Shown here piece after piece: positions 1 through 6,501 of a stretch of DNA of 64,000 bases (position 1 is its first letter; the number at the start of each line of letters is the position of its first letter). Position numbers and translations under genes: made by a program. Below the pieces are notes generated by a model. It was not told the origin of the DNA. It saw only the letters and a program-made list of their open reading frames with translations, and ran no database searches. The DNA is from Streptomyces atriruber (GTDB taxonomy: Bacteria; Actinomycetota; Actinomycetes; Streptomycetales; Streptomycetaceae), in assembly GCF_001418325.1 (NCBI RefSeq), contig NZ_LIPN01000164.1, forward strand, positions 88,192 to 152,191. The letters run 5' to 3'.

Positions 1-765
1 CACGGCCTGTGGATGCTGGCCAGCAGCTGGGACCACTGGCTTCCCCATTTCGAGGCCGCGGGGTTCGCTCCGGTCGCCCTGCGGTGGCCCGGCGAAGCGG
101 CGACGACGACCGAGGCCAGGCAGCGGCCCGAGATGATCGCGGGCAGGACCGTCGGGCAGGTCGCCGACCATCTGGCGGGCCTCATCGGCACGTTGGACCG
201 CAAACCCGTGGTGATCGGGCACTCCGTCGGCGGGCTGCTCACTCAGATCCTCGCGGGACGCGGCCTCTCGGCCGCCTCGGTGGCGATCGATCCGGCCCCG
301 TTCCGCGGCGTTCTCGCGATGCCCCTGTCGACGGTGCGTTCGCTGATCCCGATGATCGCCAACCCCAGCAACCGCAAGCGCGCCAAGCCCCTGACGTTCG
401 GGCAGTTCCGCTACGCCTACGCCAACGCCGTCAGCGAGGAAGAGGCCCGCTCCATCTACGACCGGTACGCCGTGCCAGCGCCGTGCGCCCCTCCCATGCA
501 GGCGGCGCTCGCCAACTTCAACCCCCGCACGGAGGTCAAGGCGGACTGCCGCAATCCGCAGCGCGGCCCCCTGCTGATCGTCTCCGGCGGCCAGGACAAC
601 GCCATTCCCTGGGCGCTCGCCAGCGGGGCGTACAAGCGGCAGAAGCGCAACACATGCGTCACGGAGATCGTCGAGCTCCACGGACGGGACCACGCGCTGA
701 CGCTCGACAGCAGGTGGCAGGAGGTCGCCGACGTCGCGCTGGCGTTCGTGCGGCGGTTCGTCTGA
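1..765 (+). CDS. alpha/beta hydrolase, 5' end outside window
   Basis: The gene is cut by the left edge: the frame is open from base 1, and the first visible residues, HGLW, fit the oxyanion-hole strand of alpha/beta hydrolases, so only a short N-terminus is missing. The nucleophile elbow GHSVGG (about residue 69 of the visible part) gives the catalytic serine. A later GGQDN loop fits the acid position and the GRDHAL stretch near the C-terminus the histidine. The fold supports ester, lactone or similar hydrolysis; the substrate cannot be read from the sequence. It ends with FVRRFV and TGA. The next 258 bases hold no convincing gene. Confidence 0.85.
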   Translation, partial: HGLWMLASSWDHWLPHFEAAGFAPVALRWPGEAATTTEARQRPEMIAGRTVGQVADHLAGLIGTLDRKPVVIGHSVGGLLTQILAGRGLSAASVAIDPAPFRGVLAMPLSTVRSLIPMIANPSNRKRAKPLTFGQFRYAYANAVSEEEARSIYDRYAVPAPCAPPMQAALANFNPRTEVKADCRNPQRGPLLIVSGGQDNAIPWALASGAYKRQKRNTCVTEIVELHGRDHALTLDSRWQEVADVALAFVRRFV

Positions 766-1023
766 CCGTGCACGAACGATTTCACGGGTGGCCCGGTGGC
801 CGCCGGATGTCGCGCAGCTCCAGCACCACCGGAGGCGGGAGAGAGCCGGGGCGCTCCACCTGGAAGGCCCGGAAGAAGTAGGCCGGCATGCGCCGGGAGG
901 CCGCGAGGGCAACTTCTCTCGGCTGTCCGGCGAGGCCGCTGGCGGCCAGGAGCAGCAGGGTGATGTCGACGGGGTGTCAACGATCAAGAGGCACCCACCC
1001 GCGCCGCCAACTGCCCCTGGGCG

Positions 1024-1380
1024 CTACGCGTTTGCGAACGGATCGCCCGAGACGCCCGCGAGCCGGATGAGCCCCGGACCGGACGCGTCGGCGACCACGA
1101 CGTACACGGTGTACGTCCATCCACGGCGCGTCGCGTACTCCCCTGCCCAGGCGAGGAGTTCGTCGGCGTCGACCTCCGCCAGGACCTCGTACTCGTAGGA
1201 GCTCTTGGCCGGTACGTCCCAGAAGTGGACGCGGAAGGTGGCGTGGTCCTGTTCCCAGGCCGTGTCGCGTGGATCGATCAGGCGGATGTGCATGTGGGCA
1301 GCGTAGGTGAGTGCCTTCGGCCGGGGGTCGGGATCCGGTGTGTTCCACTTCACCCCGTACAGGACGGTGGCCCGGAACAA
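1024..1380 (-). CDS. conserved-looking hypothetical protein, 118 aa
   Basis: This is a small soluble protein with no recognised motif. It has a strand-rich middle (TFRVHFWDVP, YEYEVLAEV) and a hydrophobic TYTVYVVVADA strand near the C-terminus, so a small alpha/beta fold is likely. The longest reading starts with a TTG and has no good ribosome site; internal GTG or ATG starts (VKWNTP, MHIRLI) are possible, so the N-terminus is uncertain. High third-position GC supports coding on this strand. It points away from the candidate RNA at 1440-1572. No function is proposed. Confidence 0.6.
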   Translation of the reverse strand: MFRATVLYGVKWNTPDPDPRPKALTYAAHMHIRLIDPRDTAWEQDHATFRVHFWDVPAKSSYEYEVLAEVDADELLAWAGEYATRRGWTYTVYVVVADASGPGLIRLAGVSGDPFANA

Positions 1381-1419
1381 CAGACAATGGTGCGTCGTTC
1401 TTCAAGGTGTGGCTGCGGA

Positions 1420-1434
1420 GGGGACAGTGTCCCC
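1420..1434. promoter_or_regulatory. 15-bp palindrome upstream of the candidate RNA
   Basis: The perfect inverted repeat GGGGACA-G-TGTCCCC lies between the divergent hypothetical gene and the structured element at 1440-1572. It could be an operator or a further hairpin of the RNA. No clear -35/-10 pair is visible around it. Confidence 0.35.
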
Positions 1435-1439
1435 GGGCC

Positions 1440-1572
1440 TCACCTATAGCCCATGGGGAAGATCGTTCGGCTGAAGCCCCATGGAGCCTTTCGCCGAGAG
1501 GCGACCGCCCTCCGCTGACCACACCAAACGGCCCCGGCTGGTCTCCCCCGTCCAGTCGGGGCTCTTTCTTGC
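1440..1572 (+). ncRNA. candidate structured small RNA with three hairpins
   Basis: Three hairpins follow each other between genes on the plus strand. The first pairs CCATGGGG (1451-1458) with CCCCATGG (1477-1484). The second is TCGCC-GAGA-GGCGA (1491-1504), with a GNRA tetraloop only when read on this strand. The third (1531-1562) has an 11-bp stem, a loop rich in C (tctcccccgt) and is followed directly by TCTTTCTT. The tetraloop and U-tract both argue for a plus-strand transcript. The C-rich terminal loop recalls the actinobacterial 6C RNA motif, but that match is weak. No promoter was identified. Confidence 0.4.
1531..1569 (+). terminator. Rho-independent terminator, plus strand
   Basis: GCCCCGGCTGG pairs with CCAGTCGGGGC (one G-U pair), followed by TCTTTCTT. 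The T-run is on the plus side, so it ends the candidate RNA rather than the minus-strand gene that stops at 1603. Confidence 0.55.
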
Positions 1573-1602
1573 CTGGTCACACGCCCGGCCAAAGGACATG
1601 CG

Positions 1603-2163
1603 TCAAGGGCGCAGGCCGACGTCGAGCAGACGGACCAGCTCGCCGACCCGGCCGCCGCCGCCCGGGGCCGCCGGAAAGCGTCCGAGTACGTCGGCGACCG
1701 CCGGTGTCGCGTGACACGCCGCCCGCTCGACCCGCTCGGCCCCGACGGTCCGGTCGTCACCGGCCACGAGCTCGGCCGCCCGCGCCGCATGGGCGGCCGC
1801 GCCCAGAATGTGCTTGACCTGGGTGGCCTTGGCCAGCGGATGCAGATAGGCGGCGCCCGCCGCGGCCATCGCTGCCCGCGCCGCCTCGCGCCCGGCCTCG
1901 GTGTCCGCGTCCTTGGCAGCCTTCAGGGCCGCCCACGCCGTGTCGCGCAGGGCCTTCCCCCGCTCGCCGCCCCGCGCGAACTCCCATGCCGCGCCGATCG
2001 CCTCCCGCGGCCGCGCGTCGTCCGGCCGACCGGCCTCGAACACCGCGAGCACCTCCTCCGCGCACGCCGCGGCGAACGCCGTGACCTCGCGGAGGTCCTG
2101 CTTGCTCAGCACGATCTCGGCCGTCGCGGTTGCCTGCCCCGCCTCGCTCGTCTCTCCTGCCAT
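1603..2163 (-). CDS. Imm5-like putative immunity protein, 186 aa
   Basis: This is an alanine-rich, all-helical protein of the family annotated as 'putative immunity protein' (Imm-5-like domain). The diagnostic parts are LREVTAFAAACAEEVL near residue 23, the central EAIGAAWEFARG with a basic/acidic pattern, and the AHAARAAEL segment near residue 125. The family name comes from neighbours of polymorphic toxins in other bacteria. No toxin is next to this copy, so an immunity role is only inherited from the family. The 30 N-terminal residues are low-complexity. The gene stands alone, with 30 bases to the DinB-family gene upstream on the same strand. Confidence 0.7.
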   Translation of the reverse strand: MAGETSEAGQATATAEIVLSKQDLREVTAFAAACAEEVLAVFEAGRPDDARPREAIGAAWEFARGGERGKALRDTAWAALKAAKDADTEAGREAARAAMAAAGAAYLHPLAKATQVKHILGAAAHAARAAELVAGDDRTVGAERVERAACHATPAVADVLGRFPAAPGGGGRVGELVRLLDVGLRP

Positions 2164-2193
2164 GCCTCTATCTTCGCTGGCTCCGCGCGTCTC

Positions 2194-2691
2194 TCAACGG
2201 CCGGTGGATCCGTCGATCTGTTCGCGCAGGATGTCGGCGTGGCCTGCGTGGCGGCCGGTCTCCTCGATCATGTGCACCAGAACCCATCGCATCGACGGCA
2301 CCGGCCCTCGGCGCGGCGCGCGCGGAGCGGGCAAGGTCAGATCCGGGCAGGCGTCGATGACCTGGTTCGCCCGCTCGACGGTCTTCCGGTAGTCGGCACG
2401 CACGCTGTCGACCGAGTCCTCCGGGCACGGCCTCATGGTCGCCTGCCACTCGCCGGGCTCCTCACCGAGGAAGTAGAAGCGCTCGACGTACGCGAGGTGC
2501 TTGAGGAGCCCGAGCAGGCTCGTGCCCGAGGGGACTCCGGCCGTGCGGACCTGCGGTTCCGGCGCGCCCGCGACCTTGTCCGCGATCGAACTCCGCAGCT
2601 GGTCGAGGATGCCCAGCAGGGTGGCCTTCTCCTCGGTGTCGGTGTCGGTGTCGGTGTCGGCGGCCCTCGGAGGCCTGGTGTTCTTCCGCAT
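2194..2691 (-). CDS. DinB family protein (DUF664), 165 aa
   Basis: This is a four-helix DinB/DUF664 protein. The metal-site signature is clear: HLAYVE around residue 63, and ETGRHAGHADILRE near the C-terminus with the conserved histidines. Members of the fold include bacillithiol and mycothiol-dependent transferases, but most are uncharacterised. The start at 2691 is chosen over a longer frame because it lies 5 bases after the stop of the methyltransferase at 2696, implying translational coupling. After MRKNTRPPRAA comes a TDTDTDTD run encoded by a GGTGTC hexamer repeat, probably a flexible N-terminal tail. Confidence 0.85.
   Translation of the reverse strand: MRKNTRPPRAADTDTDTDTEEKATLLGILDQLRSSIADKVAGAPEPQVRTAGVPSGTSLLGLLKHLAYVERFYFLGEEPGEWQATMRPCPEDSVDSVRADYRKTVERANQVIDACPDLTLPAPRAPRRGPVPSMRWVLVHMIEETGRHAGHADILREQIDGSTGR
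2636..2662. repeat. in-frame hexanucleotide repeat (GGTGTC)n
   Basis: About four tandem copies of a GGTGTC unit encode alternating Thr-Asp in the DinB-family gene. Gain or loss of one unit keeps the frame and changes the tail by two residues. Confidence 0.8.
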
Positions 2692-2695
2692 CGGG

Positions 2696-3370
2696 TCACT
2701 CCGTTCCGGTAGTGGGCCGGAGCAGGTCGGCGGTGGACTGGATGAGCAGGACGTTGTCCACGACCGTGGCGGTCTCACCACCAGGGCCGGTGGCCCGGCG
2801 GCGGGCCATCTCCGCGCGCAGGACGGGCCAGCGCGCCGGGTCGAGACCGAGATCGGCGGCGACCTCTTCCGGGGTCGGGAAGTGACGGGCGGGGTCCTGG
2901 TTCCAGGACCAGGGCGCGGTGGAGCCGTGGTCGACGATCAGCAGGAGGCCGCCGGGGCGCAGGGAGCGTGCGGCCGCGCGCAGGACATGGGTGCGGAGCA
3001 GCGGGAACGGGGTGTGGAAGTACTGGGCGGAGACCAGGTCGAACCGGCCCGCAGGGAGGCCTCCGGCCAGATCGTGCTGTGCGGCGGTGACCCGATCCAC
3101 AACACCGAGATGCCGTGCACGCTCCCGCAGCCGCTCGACGGCCGTGACGGAGATGTCCACGGCGGTGACGTGCCAGCCCTGCTGGGCGAGCCAGACGGCA
3201 TCGCCTCCGGCGCCGCAGCCCAGGTCCAGGGCGGTACCCGGGAGCAGCGGCGTGGCGGTCTCGGCGAGCAGCGGATTGACGCGGGTGCCCCAGTCGCGGT
3301 GAGTTCGGTAGTGCCGCTCCCAGAACTGTTCCGCGCTCTCGACCGCAGCGGTGTTTTCGGTGGAATCCAT
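2696..3370 (-). CDS. class I SAM-dependent methyltransferase, 224 aa
   Basis: This is a Rossmann-fold methyltransferase. Motif I is LDLGCGAGGDA near residue 47, followed by VTAVDIS (acidic end of strand 2), the HDLAGG post-I region and LRPGGLLLIVDHG (motif III/IV). The protein resembles the thiopurine/tellurite-type small-molecule methyltransferases, but the substrate is unknown. The start MDSTENTA is used because a purine-rich AAGGGA precedes it; the frame extends further upstream without support. The DinB gene follows after 5 bases, so the two are probably co-translated. Confidence 0.87.
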   Translation of the reverse strand: MDSTENTAAVESAEQFWERHYRTHRDWGTRVNPLLAETATPLLPGTALDLGCGAGGDAVWLAQQGWHVTAVDISVTAVERLRERARHLGVVDRVTAAQHDLAGGLPAGRFDLVSAQYFHTPFPLLRTHVLRAAARSLRPGGLLLIVDHGSTAPWSWNQDPARHFPTPEEVAADLGLDPARWPVLRAEMARRRATGPGGETATVVDNVLLIQSTADLLRPTTGTE

Positions 3371-3510
3371 TGACGGTGTCCCTTGGTCGCCGGTGATGTA
3401 CCGACAGCTTCGGCAGCGCCGTTTCGCCCCTGCAATGAAAATTGCAGATCCGCACAATCCGGCTTGCTCTCGAAGGCCCACTGTCAGTGGTGGCTGGGAG
3501 GCTGGGTCTC

Positions 3511-3783
3511 ATGGACAGCGACGATGAGCAGCTGCTGCGCGGACGGGTGTACGGCCAGGATCACGAACGTCCGGGCCCGCGCCCCGGACAGTCCTACGCC
3601 GAGCTGGTGGGCGGCCCGCTGGACGGGCTGCTGCTCGACATCACCGGCTGGACGCGCGAGGAGGCAGACGCGGGCATCGCCCTCCCGACCGAGCTGGGGC
3701 AGTTCGGTGCCGGTGGCCGGTCGACGTACCGCCCGCGGCCGGGCGGCGAGCCCCGCTTCGAGTGGACCGGCGACATTCGATGA
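3511..3783 (+). CDS. hypothetical protein, 90 aa
   Basis: This small acidic protein starts MDSDDEQLL behind a GGGAGG ribosome site at about 3496-3501. It contains a central YAELVGGPLDGLLLDITGW segment and a polar C-terminus rich in Gly, Arg and Pro. The frame is also open upstream to 3442, but the Shine-Dalgarno sequence and amino-acid composition favour 3511. It diverges from the methyltransferase operon. The family is not recognised and no function is claimed. Confidence 0.65.
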   Translation: MDSDDEQLLRGRVYGQDHERPGPRPGQSYAELVGGPLDGLLLDITGWTREEADAGIALPTELGQFGAGGRSTYRPRPGGEPRFEWTGDIR

Positions 3784-3835
3784 CCGGACACGGGGCCACC
3801 AGGCCCGCACGCCCGCCCGGAAAAGCACAGGAAGA

Positions 3836-3985
3836 GCGGCAGGTGCCGCTGTTAGCATGATTTTCATGGCACGAGGTATCTGGTCGCAGAAGGTCCGCTC
3901 CGCCCGCTGACGGCGGCGCCCTTCTCCCACTGAATCAGCGCTCGCCGTCCCGGTTCCCGCCGGGCGGCCGCTCGTCGCTGCCCGG
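3836..3985 (+). promoter_or_regulatory. attenuator region of the ABC-F gene
   Basis: A palindrome GCGGCA-GG-TGCCGC (3836-3849) is followed by a -10-like TAGCAT (3853-3858) and, 8 bases on, the ATG of a 14-codon leader ORF. Downstream, GACGGCG (3909-3915, starting inside the leader stop codon) pairs with CGCCGTC (3943-3949). CCCGG (3949-3953) pairs with CCGGG (3960-3964), and CCGGGC (3960-3965) pairs with GCCCGG (3980-3985). These helices share bases and cannot all form, as expected of ribosome-mediated attenuation. Confidence 0.55.
3866..3910 (+). CDS. leader peptide [14 protein letters not shown] upstream of ABC-F
   Basis: This 14-codon ORF ends 100 bases before the ABC-F start. An in-frame ATG at 3857 would make it 17 residues. 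No ribosome site precedes it; the -10-like TAGCAT at 3853-3858 would put transcription start close to the ATG, so it may be leaderless. Short basic peptides like this precede many erm and ABC-F resistance genes, where an antibiotic-stalled ribosome changes the downstream RNA fold. The first hairpin begins in the stop codon, which fits. Assignment is by position and structure, not by homology. Confidence 0.55.
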   Translation: MARGIWSQKVRSAR

Positions 3986-4010
3986 CTCCCTGCGAGCTGC
4001 GGAGCACCCC

Positions 4011-5699
4011 GTGAACCCCACCCCCCTTCCCGAAACCGCGCCCCTGTCCCTGCCCGTGCCCGAGCCCGTCGAGGCGGGCGGCAGCGCACACGTCCGTGCC
4101 GAGGGCGTCACCGTCACCCTCGGGGCCAGGCGCGTCCTCGACGACGTCTCGGTCACCGTCTCCGCCCGGTCGCGGATCGCCGTCGTCGGCGAGAACGGCC
4201 GGGGCAAGACGACCCTGCTGCACGTCCTCGCCGGGCTGATCGCTCCAGACGAGGGCGCCGTGCACCGGGTCGGCACGATCGGCCTGGCCCGCCAGGAACT
4301 GTCCGCGCGGGACGGCGAGACCGTCGGCACCCTGACGTCCGAGGCCCTTTCGGCATCGCTCACGGCGCTCGCCGCGCTGGACGAGGCGACCCGCGCCATG
4401 GCCGACGGCGACCCCGCCGCCGACGACCGCTACGCCGTGGCGCTCGACGCCGCCACCGGACTCGACGCATGGGACGCCGAACGCCGTGTCGACGTAGCCC
4501 TGGAAGCCCTCGGTGCCTGCACGGACCGGGACCGTCCGCTGTCGGCCCTGTCGGTCGGGCAGCGCTACCGGGTACGGCTGGCGTGCCTGCTCGGCGCGCG
4601 GCACGACGTCCTGCTGCTCGACGAGCCGACCAACCACCTGGACGCCGCCGGTCTCGGCTTCCTGACCCGCAGACTGCGCGAGCACGACGGCGGCCTCGCC
4701 CTCGTCAGCCACGACCGGGCGCTGCTGCGCGACGTCGCGGACCGGTTCCTCGACCTCGACCCGACGCGCGACGGGAAGACCCGCCTGTACGCGGGCGGTT
4801 ACGACGCCTGGGAGGCCGCCCGGCGCCGCGAGCGTGAGCGCTGGGAGCAGGACCACGAGGAGCAGCAGGAGGAGCACCGGCGGCTGCAGGACGCGGCGGC
4901 GAAGGCCCGCGACCGGCTCTCGACTGGGTGGCGTCCGGACAAGGGAACCGGCAAGCATCAGCGTCAGTCCCGGGCCCCCGGTGTCGTACAGGCGCTGAAG
5001 CGGCAGCAGGGCGCCCTGGAGGCGCACCGGATCGACGTACCGGAGCCGCCTCCCGTGTTCCACGGGCCGGACCTGGGCGTCCGCCGGGGCGCGCCGCAGC
5101 TGCGGGCGCACGGTGTCGCGGTCGACGGCCGCCTCGCCGGTCCCGTCGACCTCACGCTCGACGGCGGCGACCGGCTGCTCGTCACGGGACCGAACGGCGC
5201 CGGGAAGTCCACGCTGCTCTCGGTGCTGGCGGGGTCGCTCGCGCCCACGGACGGATACGTCGCCACCGCCGAGGGGGCCCGGGTCGCCCGGGTGACCCAG
5301 GAGACCGCGGCGCAGGATCCAGGGCTCACGGCCAGTGAGGTGCACGCCCTGCACGTGGGGCGGCTGGTCGCCCGAGGGGTGCTGCGCGACGCCGACGTCG
5401 TCCCGCTCGGCTCGCTCGGCCTGCTGGACCGGGATGCCTTGCGCACGCCGGTCGGGCGGATGTCGCAGGGGCAGCAGCGGCGCCTCGACCTGGCGTTGGC
5501 ACTGTCCGGACGGCCGGGCACGATCCTGCTCGACGAACCGACCAACCACCTGTCGGCCACGCTCGTCGACGAGTTGACCGAGGCGCTCCGCTCCACGAGT
5601 GCCGCTGTCGTGGTCGCGACCCACGACCGGCAGCTGCTGCGGGACCTCGCTCACTGGCCGCGTCTGCGGATCGGGAACTCCGGCCACAGCGATGGGTGA
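4011..5699 (+). CDS. ABC-F family ATP-binding protein (ribosome protection type)
   Basis: This 562-residue soluble protein has two ABC ATPase domains and no membrane segments. Domain 1 has GENGRGKTT (about residue 60), signature LSVGQ and Walker [12 protein letters not shown]. Domain 2 has GPNGAGKST (about 397), signature MSQGQ and [11 protein letters not shown]. Between them is a charged interdomain linker ([16 protein letters not shown], then a basic [10 protein letters not shown] stretch) that in ABC-F proteins reaches the ribosomal P-site region. This architecture fits antibiotic-resistance or translation-factor ABC-Fs. GTG at 4011 has GGAG 7 bases upstream. The leader peptide and attenuator before it suggest induction by a ribosome-targeting drug; which drug is unknown. 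Confidence 0.9.
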   Translation: MNPTPLPETAPLSLPVPEPVEAGGSAHVRAEGVTVTLGARRVLDDVSVTVSARSRIAVVGENGRGKTTLLHVLAGLIAPDEGAVHRVGTIGLARQELSARDGETVGTLTSEALSASLTALAALDEATRAMADGDPAADDRYAVALDAATGLDAWDAERRVDVALEALGACTDRDRPLSALSVGQRYRVRLACLLGARHDVLLLDEPTNHLDAAGLGFLTRRLREHDGGLALVSHDRALLRDVADRFLDLDPTRDGKTRLYAGGYDAWEAARRRERERWEQDHEEQQEEHRRLQDAAAKARDRLSTGWRPDKGTGKHQRQSRAPGVVQALKRQQGALEAHRIDVPEPPPVFHGPDLGVRRGAPQLRAHGVAVDGRLAGPVDLTLDGGDRLLVTGPNGAGKSTLLSVLAGSLAPTDGYVATAEGARVARVTQETAAQDPGLTASEVHALHVGRLVARGVLRDADVVPLGSLGLLDRDALRTPVGRMSQGQQRRLDLALALSGRPGTILLDEPTNHLSATLVDELTEALRSTSAAVVVATHDRQLLRDLAHWPRLRIGNSGHSDG

Positions 5700-5757
5700 G
5701 GGGGCGGTAACCAAGAGGTTCCCCGGTCACCAAAAAGTGCGTTCTTCCACGTCAGCG

Positions 5758-5810
5758 CTTGGTCTCCTACGGTTCCCCAGTAACCGCAGGAGACCAAGGA
5801 CGCCTTGGTC
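5758..5810 (+). promoter_or_regulatory. overlapping long hairpins / operator before the Rid gene
   Basis: CTTGGTCTCCTACGGTT (5758-5774) pairs with 5782-5798 in 16 of 17 positions, with loop CCCCAGT. GACCAAGG (5792-5799) alternatively pairs perfectly with CCTTGGTC (5803-5810). The first hairpin excludes the second, and the second ends just before the GAGGAGG ribosome site. Upstream, GGTAACC, GGTCACC and an AAAAAGTGCGTTCTT stretch (5706-5746) look like regulator half-sites. It could be a repressor operator, a terminator for the ABC-F gene, or a switch. Confidence 0.5.
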
Positions 5811-5827
5811 CGACGAGGAGGCACAGC

Positions 5828-6235
5828 ATGACCGTCACCCTGGTGAACCCGCCCGGACTCGTGGAAGTCGACGCCTACCGGCAGGTGTCGGTCGCGACCG
5901 GGTCGAGGCTGGTCCACATCGCCGGGCAGGTGTCCTGGGACGCCGAGGGGGTCACGGTCGGCGAGGGCGATCTGGCCGCACAGGTCGAGCAGTGCTACCT
6001 CAACGTCGGCACCGCCCTGGCCGGGGTCGGCGGCTCCTACGACGACGTGGCGAAGCTGACCGTCCACGTCGTCGACTGGACCCCCGACAAGATGCCGCTG
6101 TTCCTGGAGGGTGTCGCCCGCGCCGCCGCGAAGCTGGGGGTGACCCCGATGGCGCCCGGCACACTGCTCGGGGTCGCGGCCCTGGACGTGCCCGCCCATC
6201 TGGTCGAGGTCGAAGCCGTCGCCGTACTCGACTGA
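5828..6235 (+). CDS. Rid (YjgF/UK114) family protein, 135 aa
   Basis: This is a small trimeric-fold protein of the Rid superfamily, whose archetype RidA hydrolyses reactive imine/enamine intermediates. Visible family features are HIAGQVSWD near residue 34, the central YDDVAKLTVHVVD, and a C-terminal LVEVEAVAV strand. The position that carries the catalytic arginine in true RidA (PAR-x-x-V) reads PGTLLGV here, so the arginine appears to be replaced and deaminase activity should not be assumed. The start has a strong GAGGAGG site 7 bases upstream. It is a single gene behind an elaborate inverted-repeat region. Confidence 0.85.
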   Translation: MTVTLVNPPGLVEVDAYRQVSVATGSRLVHIAGQVSWDAEGVTVGEGDLAAQVEQCYLNVGTALAGVGGSYDDVAKLTVHVVDWTPDKMPLFLEGVARAAAKLGVTPMAPGTLLGVAALDVPAHLVEVEAVAVLD

Positions 6236-6501
6236 GTTCCCGCTCCCGGGCACTGAACCGAACAGGTGTATCTCGGGGCCGCTCATTGGTCCATGCCACT
6301 GACGCAGCGCAGGCGGTGGGGCCGCCTCTGGCGAAAACCGGTCCCCGGCGCGCCCTTGACCCGCCTGGACCGGCGCTGACATGCGAAATCCCACTTCCTG
6401 GGCATGATTGACGGATCGTCGGAGAGCCGGTACCACTGACGCACGCCCGGCCCCGCACGCCCCGTCACGCTTCATCGGCCCAGGAGTCCCAGGAGGCTGC
6501 A

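Noticed and set aside
3864..5714. A 616-codon minus-strand frame
   Set aside because: It is the antisense shadow of the ABC-F gene, which has full Walker and signature motifs on the plus strand.
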